Shown: positions 23,843-33,411 of the stretch, in pieces | Position numbering within the stretch: the first letter of the stretch is position 1 | Layout of the letters: each line of letters begins with the position of its first letter | Origin: Pseudomonadales bacterium | GTDB taxonomy: Bacteria; Pseudomonadota; Gammaproteobacteria; Pseudomonadales; Alcanivoracaceae | NCBI GenBank assembly: GCA_022360555.1 | Contig: JAKSCQ010000128.1 | Span: forward strand, 1 to 55,157 | Direction of reading: 5' to 3' | DNA length: 55,157 nt | The notes under the pieces: model-generated | Seen by the model: only the letters and a program-made list of their open reading frames with translations | Databases searched by the model: none | What the model was told of the DNA's origin: nothing | Position numbers and translations under genes: made by a program

Positions 23843-25948
23843 TCAGCCCTTGCGCGCGACTTGCTTGTCCCGCATCAGATCCATGTAATCCACCAGAATT
23901 TCCCCGGTCTCACGGATGTAGGGGTCTTCCTCAATGGACTCATCATGACTTTCCGGGTCCAGGGCGCGTTGTTCCTCCAGATCCCTGAGCGCCTTGATGC
24001 TTTCCAGCGGCTCTTCGTCACGGGCGGCCCGGCGGCGATTCTCGATGGCCAGCCGCTGCTCGTCGAACTCGGCCTGCATGACCGAGCGCTCTTTCTCGTT
24101 GAGAGACAGCTCGACTCGGTTGCGGTTTTTATCCAGCAACTGGCGCAGCGATTCCACATAGACGAATTCCGGATCATCGCTAATACGCTGGTTGTGGCGC
24201 TCACGCAGCAATGGCAGGTAAGGCACCATGTCGTCCACGCGCTGGTACCTGGCTGACTCGATTTCGTCCCAGGGCAGGGCATTGGGCAGGGAGCTTTCCC
24301 CCACGTCCTCCTTGTCCACCAGGGAGGGAAGGTCAATATCAGGCACGATCCCCAGGTTCTGGTTGCTGGAGCCGGATACCCGATAGAACTTGGCATTGGT
24401 AATCTTGAGTTTGCCGTGGTTCAGGTCCACCAGAGTCTGCACTGTGCCCTTGCCGTAGGTCTGGTCACCGACGATCAGGGCGCGGCCATAGTCCTGCATG
24501 GCACCGGCAAAAATTTCCGAGGCCGAGGCACTGAACCGGTTCACCATTACCGCCATGGGGCCCGCGTAGAGGACACCGGGGAACTTGTCACCCTCGACAC
24601 TGACCCGGCCGCTGGCTTCGCGAACCTGGACGGTCGGGCCGCGATTAATGAACAGGCTGACCAGTTTGTTGACCTCCAGCAGTGAGCCGCCGCCATTGTT
24701 GCGCAGATCTATGACCAGGCCATCGATGTTTTCCTTGCGCAGTTCCACCAGCAGCTTGGCCACGTCACTGGTGGTGCTGGTGTAGTTGGGGTCACCCCGG
24801 TGGAAAGCGGCAAAATCCAGGTAGAAGGCGGGAATCTCGATAACGCCGAGCTTCAGGGTTTCGCCGTTGCGCTCGATATTGATGATTTCCTTTTTTGCTG
24901 CCTGCTCTTCGAGCACCACCTTGTTACGCACGATGGTGATGACGCGGGTGTCGTGTTCACTGGCGCTGCCGGCGGGAATGATTTCCAGATTGACCTTGGT
25001 GCCTTTGGGGCCGCGAATCTGATCGACAACCTCGTCCAGGCGCAGGCCGATCACCGGAACCGGGTCGTCGTCATCCTGGGAGACACCGACAATACGATCC
25101 GCCGGCTTGAGCTGGCCGCTTTTGGCGGCAGGGCCACCGGGAACCAGGCGCACCACCTTGGTGTAGCCGTCTTCGTATTGCAGCACGGCGCCAATACCCT
25201 CCAGGGAGCGGCTCATGCTGATGTCGAAATTTTCCGAATTATGCGGGGTGAAATAGGTAGTGTGCGGATCAAAAGTCTGTGCCAGGGCATTCATGTAAAC
25301 CTGGAAGACGTCTTCCGGGGTGTTCTGCTGGATACGCTTGAGCTGGCTTTCGTAGCGCCGGGTCAGCCGGGTACGAATGTCTTCTTCCGAGGCATCGTTC
25401 AGTCGCATGGACAGTACCGCATTTTTGAACTGGCGGTACCAGATTTCATCCAGCTCTTCTTCGCTCTCGGCCCAGGCCGCATCATTGCGATCGATGCGGA
25501 CGGTTTCTTCGCCTTCGAAGGATAGCTTATCCAGATCGGAATCGATCAGTTGCAGCATTTTCTCGAGCCGGGCTTCCAGGCGCTGCTGAAAACGGTTGAA
25601 AATGGTGTAGCCCGCTTCCAGGTTGCCATCGCTGAGCTGCTCATCAAGCTTGTCGTGATAGCGCTGGAATTCCTTGATGTCGCTGGCCAGGAAATACTGC
25701 CGGTTGGGGTCCAGATCCTTCAGGTATTGTTCCAGCACCTTGCCGGACAGTTCGTTATTGAACTCCAGGCGCCGATAGTGGTACTTGAGCTTGTCCGCGA
25801 TTTCCTCAGCCGCATCTGTTTGCTCTTCCGTGGGCTTGAGGTCACCTTCGATCTTTGCGTCGGGGCTCAGACTGCCCACTCCCTGCAGGGCGCCGCCCAG
25901 CAGTACGATGGCAAGACCAAGGGGGAACAGTTTTCGGGCTAGAGTCAT
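23843..25948 (-). CDS. prc: Carboxy-terminal (tail-specific) processing protease
   Basis: PDZ + S41 domain: NRFSASASEIFAGAMQDYGRALIVGDQTYGKGTVQ. Confidence 0.95.
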   Translation of the reverse strand: MTLARKLFPLGLAIVLLGGALQGVGSLSPDAKIEGDLKPTEEQTDAAEEIADKLKYHYRRLEFNNELSGKVLEQYLKDLDPNRQYFLASDIKEFQRYHDKLDEQLSDGNLEAGYTIFNRFQQRLEARLEKMLQLIDSDLDKLSFEGEETVRIDRNDAAWAESEEELDEIWYRQFKNAVLSMRLNDASEEDIRTRLTRRYESQLKRIQQNTPEDVFQVYMNALAQTFDPHTTYFTPHNSENFDISMSRSLEGIGAVLQYEDGYTKVVRLVPGGPAAKSGQLKPADRIVGVSQDDDDPVPVIGLRLDEVVDQIRGPKGTKVNLEIIPAGSASEHDTRVITIVRNKVVLEEQAAKKEIINIERNGETLKLGVIEIPAFYLDFAAFHRGDPNYTSTTSDVAKLLVELRKENIDGLVIDLRNNGGGSLLEVNKLVSLFINRGPTVQVREASGRVSVEGDKFPGVLYAGPMAVMVNRFSASASEIFAGAMQDYGRALIVGDQTYGKGTVQTLVDLNHGKLKITNAKFYRVSGSSNQNLGIVPDIDLPSLVDKEDVGESSLPNALPWDEIESARYQRVDDMVPYLPLLRERHNQRISDDPEFVYVESLRQLLDKNRNRVELSLNEKERSVMQAEFDEQRLAIENRRRAARDEEPLESIKALRDLEEQRALDPESHDESIEEDPYIRETGEILVDYMDLMRDKQVARKG

Positions 25949-26125
25949 GCGTCTTCTCGAACAATTTCCGTCAGTATAGTCGACAGCCCTGTGGCGGTCA
26001 TTCAAGGTTGAATTGGTTTCCTGATCATTGGACCATCTTCCATGCAGCGGGTTGCAGTGATCAAAAAAACGGCGAAACCGCCTTTATTCAACCATTTACA
26101 CAGACCCTAGCGCACGGGGGATGGT

Positions 26126-27349
26126 TTGCACAGACTGTTTAGCCTGTTTTTCCTTGCGGGTATCGCCGGGGCTGTCATTCAGCTCCTGTCAGGAGACATG
26201 GAGGCACCAGGGCGCCTGATCAATGCCCTGTGGGAGGCCGCCGATCTGGCCGTGGAAGTCAGCCTGGGGCTGATTGGCGTGCTGGCCCTGTGGAGTGGCC
26301 TGTTCCGGCTTGCCGAAGACAGCCAGTTGGCTGCCCGCCTGTCACGGAAGGTAGAGCCATTGCTGGCCCGTCTGATGCCCACCATTGGCAAGACTCCACA
26401 GGCGTCGGCGCCGGTGTCCATGAACCTGGCAGCCAACATGCTGGGGCTGGACAATGCCGCCACCCCGCTGGGTCTAAAAGCCATGGAGGCCCTCCAGCAA
26501 GGCAACCCACAGCCCCGGGTCGCCACCGACAGCCAGATCATGTTTCTGGTGCTCAATACGTCCTCGGTAACCCTGATTCCCGTCACCGTGCTGCTGTTCC
26601 GTGCGCAGCAGGGCGCAGACGACCCTGCGGCAATCTATCTGCCACTACTGATGGCAACCACCGTTTCCACCCTGGTCGGGGTGCTGGTGACCGCCCGGGT
26701 ACAGCGCCTTTCCCTGGCCAGCCCGTTACTGGTAGCCGTGGTGCTGATCTGGCTGGCCATGCTGGCCGGTCTGGGGGCCATGGTATGGCTGGCTCCCGCC
26801 GAGCTGGGCAACACGTTGTCCAGCCTGTTGGGCAACGGCATTCTGCTGCTGGTGCTGACCGCCTTCTTCGTGGCGGCCTGGCGCAGCGGAGTGGACAGCT
26901 ACGGTGCCTTTGTGGAGGGCGCCAAAGAGGGCTTTACCCTGGCGGTGAAAATCATTCCCTATCTGGTGGCCATGCTGGCGGCTATTGCCATGCTGCGGGC
27001 GGGGGGCGTACTGGCCCTGCTATTGGAGGGTATCCGCCAGGGCGCCAGTCTGGTTGGCCTGGACAATCGTTTCGTGGATGCTTTGCCGGTGGCCTTTCTC
27101 AAACCGCTCAGTGGCTCCGGCGCCCGTGCCGCCATGGTGGATGTGATGCAGACCCATGGGGTCGATTCGCTTGCCGGGCGAATGGCAGCGGTGATGCAGG
27201 GCTCGACGGAAACCACCTTCTATGTGCTGACGGTTTACTTCGGCAGTGTCGGTATTCGCGATTTTCGCTACGCCCTGTGGTGTGGGCTGGCCGCTGATGC
27301 CGCCGGCCTGATCGCCGCCATTCTGCTCAGCTATGCATTCTGGGGGTGA
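26126..27349 (+). CDS. Nucleoside-recognition/SpmA-SpmB fusion membrane protein (TTG start)
   Basis: MNLAANMLGLDNAATPLGLKAM (SpmA) and LPVAFLKPLSGSGARAAM (SpmB) in one ORF. Confidence 0.85.
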   Translation: MHRLFSLFFLAGIAGAVIQLLSGDMEAPGRLINALWEAADLAVEVSLGLIGVLALWSGLFRLAEDSQLAARLSRKVEPLLARLMPTIGKTPQASAPVSMNLAANMLGLDNAATPLGLKAMEALQQGNPQPRVATDSQIMFLVLNTSSVTLIPVTVLLFRAQQGADDPAAIYLPLLMATTVSTLVGVLVTARVQRLSLASPLLVAVVLIWLAMLAGLGAMVWLAPAELGNTLSSLLGNGILLLVLTAFFVAAWRSGVDSYGAFVEGAKEGFTLAVKIIPYLVAMLAAIAMLRAGGVLALLLEGIRQGASLVGLDNRFVDALPVAFLKPLSGSGARAAMVDVMQTHGVDSLAGRMAAVMQGSTETTFYVLTVYFGSVGIRDFRYALWCGLAADAAGLIAAILLSYAFWG

Positions 27350-27960
27350 CGGCCATACACCTGACGAAACGTGAGATTGATCCGTTCACCGCTGACCCAC
27401 TTGCGACGGGGCAGGGCATGTTCAAAGTGCTGCTGTACGGCCGGATGCATGAGCAGCAGGCTGTTATGGGGCAGGGCGATGCTGGCGTACTGCCGTGTCG
27501 AGCCTCTGCGGCGAAAGACAAAATCCCGCTGGCTGCCCAGGCTCAGTGAGGCAATCCAGGGTTGCGGCCCCAGCTCCGGCTCATCATCACTGTGATAGCC
27601 CATGGTATCCAGCCCGTTGCGATAGCGGTTGGCAAGTGCACTGTTGAAAGGCTGACCAGTGGTTTTCATGATCCGGTCAAGCACAGGCTGCAAGCTGTGT
27701 GGCCAGCCGGAAGCCACATGTTCGAGTCCGGAGTACCGGTAGCGCACCCCCGGGTCGCCAAACCAGGCGGTGAGGCGGGGCACGGGATGATCGCGCCCAT
27801 AAACCCTGACTGTCGGCTGTGCCCAGGCCAGCTCGCTGGCAAGCTGCTGTTGCAGGTCGTCGGCCATGGGGGCGGGCAGAAAGTCCCGCCATAGCCAGAG
27901 TGTGGCCTGGCCATCAAGGATGATTGTTTCCGCCACGGGTGGGGATATATTGACAGTCAT
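27331..27960 (-). CDS. alkB: Alpha-ketoglutarate-dependent dioxygenase AlkB family
   Basis: YHSDDEPELG (HxD), SLSLGSQRDFVFRRR, RINLTFR (RxNxTFR). Confidence 0.93.
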   Translation of the reverse strand: MTVNISPPVAETIILDGQATLWLWRDFLPAPMADDLQQQLASELAWAQPTVRVYGRDHPVPRLTAWFGDPGVRYRYSGLEHVASGWPHSLQPVLDRIMKTTGQPFNSALANRYRNGLDTMGYHSDDEPELGPQPWIASLSLGSQRDFVFRRRGSTRQYASIALPHNSLLLMHPAVQQHFEHALPRRKWVSGERINLTFRQVYGRHPQNA

Positions 27961-28015
27961 GGTTTACTGTTTCTTACTTGCCGGACAAGCTGGCGTTGGT
28001 GATCAGGGACACATC

Positions 28016-28966
28016 ATGCTGCAAATCTTTCGCATCGAAAATGGTGTGCTGCGGGAAAAGGACACCGAGAGCATTCTTCCCGTACTGGCCGAGGAGGCGA
28101 GCTGGATCGATCTGGTCGATTCGGAAGACAGTGAACGGGAGCTGGTTCAGCAGTTTCTGGAAACCGAGCTGCCGGATTCCGACGACATGGAGGAGATCGA
28201 GTCTTCCGCCCGTTACTTTAGTGACCAGCAAGGTTTGCACGTCCACTCCCTGTTTCTGTTCCAGTCAGAAGGGCGTTCACGCACCTCCACCGTTGCCTTC
28301 GTGGTTCAGGAAGGGCGCCTGCTGTCCTTCCGGGACTCGCGCCTGCCGGATTTCCGGCTGCTGCGCATGCGTGTGCGGCGCGGCTGGGTAAAGGTTCAGC
28401 AGCCGCTGGATATCCTGCTGAGCATCCTCGACCAGAAGGTGGAAAACCTGGCGGATGCCATCGAGGATGTCCACCGGGACCTGGAGAATGTCGGCTACAG
28501 TGTGCTGGAAGAAGAAAACGGTGAGCTGGAAGAAGACATCGACCGGCTGGCCCGGCTGGAGGACACCAACGGCAAGATCCGTCTGTGCCTGATGGATACC
28601 CAGCGCTCGATTTCCTTTATCCAGCGCTATGTGCGTTCGGACAAGAACCGTCGCCGCACCTGCGCGGAAATCCAGCATGACCTGGATACCCTGATGTCGC
28701 ACACCACCTTCCTGTTCGACAAGATCAACTTCCTGATGGACGCCGCCCAGGGGTTCATCAATATCGAGCAGAACCAGATCATCAAGATCTTTTCCATTGC
28801 CGCGGTGGTATTCCTGCCACCGACCATGATCGCCAGCATCTACGGCATGAATTTCCGGGTGATGCCGGAGCTGGGTTTCGAATTCGGCTACCCCATGGCC
28901 CTCGGCCTGATGATCCTGTCGGGGATTGCGCCGTACTGGTATTTCAAACGGAAAGGGTGGCTGTGA
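28016..28966 (+). CDS. corA: Magnesium/cobalt transporter CorA
   Basis: YGMNFRVMPEL (GMN motif), 316 aa with C-terminal 2 TM. Confidence 0.96.
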   Translation: MLQIFRIENGVLREKDTESILPVLAEEASWIDLVDSEDSERELVQQFLETELPDSDDMEEIESSARYFSDQQGLHVHSLFLFQSEGRSRTSTVAFVVQEGRLLSFRDSRLPDFRLLRMRVRRGWVKVQQPLDILLSILDQKVENLADAIEDVHRDLENVGYSVLEEENGELEEDIDRLARLEDTNGKIRLCLMDTQRSISFIQRYVRSDKNRRRTCAEIQHDLDTLMSHTTFLFDKINFLMDAAQGFINIEQNQIIKIFSIAAVVFLPPTMIASIYGMNFRVMPELGFEFGYPMALGLMILSGIAPYWYFKRKGWL

Positions 28967-29085
28967 ACGGCAGTTAATAGCTGGAAACAATGCCGTCGCT
29001 TATCGGGATGGAAGGTTTCAGCCGCGCAGGCTGATATTCTGCTGCAGGAGCCCCTCTTGAGGTGCGAACCTCGCGAAGCGAGGGC

Positions 29086-29107
29086 CGGCGCAAGCCGGCC
29101 TTTTAAA
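29086..29107 (+). terminator. Terminator downstream of corA
   Basis: GGCCGGC-gcaa-GCCGGCC-TTTT, preceded by CCTCGC-gaa-GCGAGG hairpin. Confidence 0.65.
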
Positions 29108-29939
29108 CCAACTTCGCCCAGCCTTCAGCAGATTCTTTCGCCTTGCCGTCTTCCGCCAGCTTGATCAGGTGAGCCTGGAGGGAAAGTTGCGCCACACCGT
29201 GGAGAAACGCCGGCACATCGTCATATACCGCCTTGACCAGTTCCGATAGCGGCTGCGCTGCAGCACAAAGGCAGCCAAGCACCTTGTCTTCGCGTTTCTG
29301 TCGGTGGGCGAGGGTGTGGCTGAGGGTGGCTTCCGGGTCCTGAATGACATCGCCGTGGCCGGGAGCCATCAACTGGATGCCACGGCCCTGCAGCTTGCGC
29401 AGAGAGGCGAAGTAGGCCTGCATGGAACCGGACGGTGGGGCGATGACCACGGTGGAGCCCTGGATCAGGTGATCCCCGGTGAATAGCAGCCCGGTTTCGC
29501 TCAAATAGCACAGATGGTTGCCCACATGCCCCGGGGTTTCGATGACCTCCAGCGCCACGCCACCACAGTCCACGGAGTCGCCCTCACGCAGCTCCCGGTC
29601 GGCCTGCCAGCTTTCGTCCTGCAGGCCGTCATCGGGCACCCAGGGACCAAGACAGCGGGCGCCTGTGCTGGCGACCAGGGCCAGGGCGCCCGGTGAGTGA
29701 TCACGATGGGTATGGGTGACAATCACCTGGTCAATGGGCTTGCCCAGCGATTCGGCGGCATGCATCAGAGCCTGCAGGTGTTCCTGATCCGCCGGGCCGG
29801 GATCAATGACGGTCAGGCTGTCCTTGCCAAACAAATAGCTGTTCGTGCCTGGCCCGGTCATCATGCCCGGGTTGCGTGCCAGCACCCGCCAGGCGTGCTC
29901 GCCAATGGGGGTGGGCTGGCCGGGAATCAGTGATGCCAT
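29103..29939 (-). CDS. MBL-fold metallo-hydrolase (LACTB2-like)
   Basis: THTHRDHSPG, TPGHVGNHLCYL, FTGDHLIQGS. Confidence 0.92.
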   Translation of the reverse strand: MASLIPGQPTPIGEHAWRVLARNPGMMTGPGTNSYLFGKDSLTVIDPGPADQEHLQALMHAAESLGKPIDQVIVTHTHRDHSPGALALVASTGARCLGPWVPDDGLQDESWQADRELREGDSVDCGGVALEVIETPGHVGNHLCYLSETGLLFTGDHLIQGSTVVIAPPSGSMQAYFASLRKLQGRGIQLMAPGHGDVIQDPEATLSHTLAHRQKREDKVLGCLCAAAQPLSELVKAVYDDVPAFLHGVAQLSLQAHLIKLAEDGKAKESAEGWAKLV

Positions 29940-30007
29940 AGTGACTCCAGGGTTTCGGGAAGCCGCATTGTGACCATTCCGCTTCCGTCATGCCAGTCCG
30001 ACCAGCT

Positions 30008-30487
30008 TTACTCGGGATACACCAGCTTGTCCACCGGCCGTAGTTGCCAGCGGTCCACCGGGGTGTCCTCGTCCGGGTAACGGCTTGCCACGGCAAAGGG
30101 GTAGGAGCGTCCCGCCGGAACAAACATGGCCAGGTTGATGTTTTCCTGGTGGATAACCTCGCAGGTATCAGTTCCCCCCTCGCAGCTCAGCGCCTGGGCC
30201 TGCAGGGTCAGTTCTGCCACGTCCAGCTGGCCGTCATTGGCCACCGTGCCGCTCAGGCGCACGCCGGATTCGGCGTTGCGGATATCGGTGATCACCACGC
30301 GGATATCATCCGGCGGCATGCGGGTCTGGTCGCCGGCACTGCTATGATAAATACCCGCCAGAAGGATCAGCAGGCCAATAATGACCGCACTCACCGTCAG
30401 ATAGAACGGACGCCGCCCCCATTGCCAACTGCCCCAAAGCAGCACACAAATGGCAATAACAACGACCAATACCAGTAATAGGCGCAT
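30008..30487 (-). CDS. Membrane protein with periplasmic FxLYD-like domain
   Basis: Two N-terminal TMs, VRLSGTVANDG pattern. Confidence 0.6.
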   Translation of the reverse strand: MRLLLVLVVVIAICVLLWGSWQWGRRPFYLTVSAVIIGLLILLAGIYHSSAGDQTRMPPDDIRVVITDIRNAESGVRLSGTVANDGQLDVAELTLQAQALSCEGGTDTCEVIHQENINLAMFVPAGRSYPFAVASRYPDEDTPVDRWQLRPVDKLVYPE

Positions 30488-30555
30488 TTATCCTCCTGAC
30501 ATGCAGACCTGGCTGCTTATGATTCTTATAATCCTATCATCCATGTGTAAAGGAG

Positions 30556-31335
30556 ATGGCAATGCTGATTGTAGTTTCACCGGCAAAGACCCTGGATTAC
30601 GAGTCCGAGCTGCCCGCGCTCAAGACCAGTCAGCCACGGCTGCTGGACGACAGCGAAGAGCTGGTGAAACGGGCCAGAAAGCTGTCTCCCGCCGATCTGT
30701 CCAGTCTGATGAAAGTCAGCGACAAGATTGCCCACCTGAATGTGGAGCGTTTTGCGCAATGGCAACGCCCCTTCAACAAGAAGAATGCCCGCCCGGCGGC
30801 GTTTGCCTTCAAGGGGGATGTCTATACTGGTCTGGAGATCGACACGTTCACGGACAAGCAGCTTGAGCGTGCGCAGGAATCCTTCCGGATGCTTTCCGGT
30901 CTGTATGGTGTGCTGCGCCCGCTGGATCTGATGCAGCCTTACCGTCTGGAAATGGGCACTCGACTGGACAACGACAGAGGCAAGGACCTGTATGCCTTCT
31001 GGGGTAATACCATCACCGAGCAGCTCAACAAGGACATGAAGGCGGCCAAAACCGATGTGCTGGTTAACCTGGCATCCAACGAATACTTTAAGTCGGTGAA
31101 CAAAAAACAGGTCAACGGCCGCATCATCGAGCCGGTATTCCAGGATGAAAAGAGCGGCAAATACAAGGTGATCAGTTTTTACGCCAAGAAGGCGAGGGGG
31201 CTGATGGCAGCCTGGATTATCAAGAAAGGCATCAAGGATCCGGCAAAACTGCAGAATTTCGATGTGGCGGGTTACCGGTATTGCGAGGCTGAATCCACAG
31301 CAGACAAGCCGGTGTTTCGTCGCGAAGAGCAATAG
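30556..31335 (+). CDS. yaaA: Peroxide stress protein YaaA (DUF328)
   Basis: MLIVVSPAKTLDYES and FKGDVYTGLE. Confidence 0.96.
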   Translation: MAMLIVVSPAKTLDYESELPALKTSQPRLLDDSEELVKRARKLSPADLSSLMKVSDKIAHLNVERFAQWQRPFNKKNARPAAFAFKGDVYTGLEIDTFTDKQLERAQESFRMLSGLYGVLRPLDLMQPYRLEMGTRLDNDRGKDLYAFWGNTITEQLNKDMKAAKTDVLVNLASNEYFKSVNKKQVNGRIIEPVFQDEKSGKYKVISFYAKKARGLMAAWIIKKGIKDPAKLQNFDVAGYRYCEAESTADKPVFRREEQ

Positions 31336-31347
31336 AGGCGGCGAGTG

Positions 31348-31403
31348 ACGAGTTTCGAGTGAGGAAAGGCCTGGTGGACTGGTGTTCGCTCCTCGAAACT
31401 CGT
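31348..31403. repeat. Perfect inverted repeat ACGAGTTTCGAG ... CTCGAAACTCGT
   Basis: 12-bp arms, 32-bp spacer, between convergent yaaA and coiled-coil ORF. Confidence 0.7.
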
Positions 31404-31409
31404 TGCTGA

Positions 31410-31709
31410 TTACTGATCCTTGCCTTCAAACTCACTGCGTGCGGCAAGCAGGCCGGTTTTCAGTCCATCCCAAGCCAGTTCCACCCCGTCCTTGAGGTCT
31501 TCCCAGGCCGCTTCCCCCTGTTCCTCGAGCCGCTTGAGGTCGGTTTCCAACTCCTTGCGGCGGGCTTCAAAGTCCGCCAGACGCTCTTTGGCGTCCTGTT
31601 GCCATTCGTCACGCAGATCTCCGATTCGTGCCATCAGCCGGTCGCGCTGGTAATCCCAGTCTTCCAGCTTCTGGCGCATGTACTCAATGAATTCCTTTTG
31701 CTCAGACAT
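31410..31709 (-). CDS. Coiled-coil protein of unknown function
   Basis: Charged heptad-rich 99 aa; in the fnr/usp neighbourhood. Confidence 0.6.
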   Translation of the reverse strand: MSEQKEFIEYMRQKLEDWDYQRDRLMARIGDLRDEWQQDAKERLADFEARRKELETDLKRLEEQGEAAWEDLKDGVELAWDGLKTGLLAARSEFEGKDQ

Positions 31710-31722
31710 TGTTGGCCTCACT

Positions 31723-32640
31723 TCAATCGGCTAACCAGGGTGACTGGAAGCCTTCCGGTTTGATCACCAACACATCCGTGCTGGCACGGGTAATCAGGGC
31801 TTCGGCGGTGGCACCAAGCAGCAAACGCTCTGGCAAACTGCGGTGAACCGTCCCCACCACCAGCAAATCCACCGGGTTGTCATTACAATAATTCGCCAGT
31901 GTCGAAGCCACGGGACCGTTCAGCGTTATCATCTGCTCGGGGTTTAGGCCATGAGAGGTACCGAAACGGAAAAAATTGTCCCGATAATGGGCCCGAATCT
32001 TTTCCATGCTGTCGCCGTAGTCCGGCAGGGTTTCCCCCACCAGCAGAACCATTCCTTCGTCGAGCTCGTCCAGCACATGGCAGACGGCCAGATCGGCGCC
32101 GAGATCTCGTGCCTGATTTCGGGCGGCCTCAAGCACGGCCACAGACAGCGCGTCGTCGCTGTCGTTGGTTGCCGGGTCCAGGGCCGCCAGTACCCGGGGA
32201 GTGGTCGGCCAGGGCGTTTCATGAACACACAGCACCGGGCAGGGGGCCTTGCGGATGAGCTGCCAATCTCGCGGCGTAAACAGGTGGCGTCGCAAGGTGC
32301 TGTCGTCACTGGTATGCACCACCACCAGCGATGGCTGGTGAGCCAGAATCATCTGCCGCAATCCGGCGGCACTGTCTTTCTCCCAGAGCGTGGTCAGGGG
32401 CGGCTCATCACTGCCAAGCAGTTCCGCAACCCGCTGCTGCCAGGCGTTTTCGATCTGCCTGCGGGCGGCGGCCAGCCGTTCGTTGTCCAGGCCGACGGCG
32501 CGCACCATGGCAGAGGAGTAGGCATTGACCACAATCCGCAGGGGTGCCTGGTTAGCGGCGGCCAACCTGGCGCCTTTGGCCAGTGCGGGCTGGGCACCTT
32601 TCAGCTCGCGATCAAGGATCACCAGGATTGGGGCAGTCAC
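31723..32640 (-). CDS. Tandem universal stress protein (UspE-like)
   Basis: Two Usp domains; GTG start overlapping stop of the Fnr gene. Confidence 0.88.
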   Translation of the reverse strand: MTAPILVILDRELKGAQPALAKGARLAAANQAPLRIVVNAYSSAMVRAVGLDNERLAAARRQIENAWQQRVAELLGSDEPPLTTLWEKDSAAGLRQMILAHQPSLVVVHTSDDSTLRRHLFTPRDWQLIRKAPCPVLCVHETPWPTTPRVLAALDPATNDSDDALSVAVLEAARNQARDLGADLAVCHVLDELDEGMVLLVGETLPDYGDSMEKIRAHYRDNFFRFGTSHGLNPEQMITLNGPVASTLANYCNDNPVDLLVVGTVHRSLPERLLLGATAEALITRASTDVLVIKPEGFQSPWLAD

Positions 32641-33353
32641 AGGTCGGCCTCCATGGCTCCGCGCTCCTGGCCGCATAGGCTGGCACGGTCGAGGATCTCA
32701 ACATCACGGCCTTCAACCCGCAGCCAGCCTGACTGCTGGAACCGTGTAAAAATGCGGCTGACAGTCTCTACCGCCAGCCCCAGGTAGTTGGCGATATCAT
32801 AGCGGGACATAGGCAAGCGGAAGGTGCTCTTACTCAATCCGCGCCGCTGGTTGCGTGCAGAGAGAGACAGCAACAGTGCCGCCAGCCGATCATCGGCGCT
32901 TTTCTTGCTGAGCAGCATGTGCAGTTCGCGATCGGCACGAATCTCGTTGCTCATCAGGCTGAAAAAGTGGTGTTGCAGCGAAGGGATCTTCTGCGACAGG
33001 CTCTCCAGGCGACCGAAGGGGATTTCGCAGACCGTGGCGGTTTCCAGGGCTCGGGCATTGGAGACATGATGCGCCGTGCTGATGCCATCCATGCCGAGAA
33101 TTTCGCCCGGAAGGTAAAAGCCGGTGACCTGCTCTTCACCATCATCACTGAGCACATAGGTTTTCAGGGCGCCGGAGCGGACCGCATAGACAGACTGGAA
33201 GTCATCGGCGGCCCGGAACAGGTGCTCGCCGCGCTTCAGTGGCCGACCGCGGTAAATAATCCGGTCCAATTCATCCAGTTGCGCCGGGGCGACGGCCAGC
33301 GGCAGGCAAATGGGGCTGAGGCTACAATCGTTACAGGAAACATGGTGGGGCAC
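32637..33353 (-). CDS. fnr: Fnr/Anr-family oxygen-sensing regulator
   Basis: N-terminal CNDCSLSPIC Fe-S cysteines, SRYDIANYLGLAVETVSR helix-turn-helix. Confidence 0.95.
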   Translation of the reverse strand: MPHHVSCNDCSLSPICLPLAVAPAQLDELDRIIYRGRPLKRGEHLFRAADDFQSVYAVRSGALKTYVLSDDGEEQVTGFYLPGEILGMDGISTAHHVSNARALETATVCEIPFGRLESLSQKIPSLQHHFFSLMSNEIRADRELHMLLSKKSADDRLAALLLSLSARNQRRGLSKSTFRLPMSRYDIANYLGLAVETVSRIFTRFQQSGWLRVEGRDVEILDRASLCGQERGAMEADL

Positions 33354-33411
33354 GATAGCGCTCCGGTTGTGGTGCTGCGTTATGATTTTAGGCTATTTCA
33401 GGGCGGCAGAC

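Noticed and set aside
29040-29105. CRISPR-like short repeats
   Set aside because: Just two adjacent hairpins (CCTCGC/GCGAGG and GGCCGGC/GCCGGCC); no repeat-spacer periodicity anywhere in the window.
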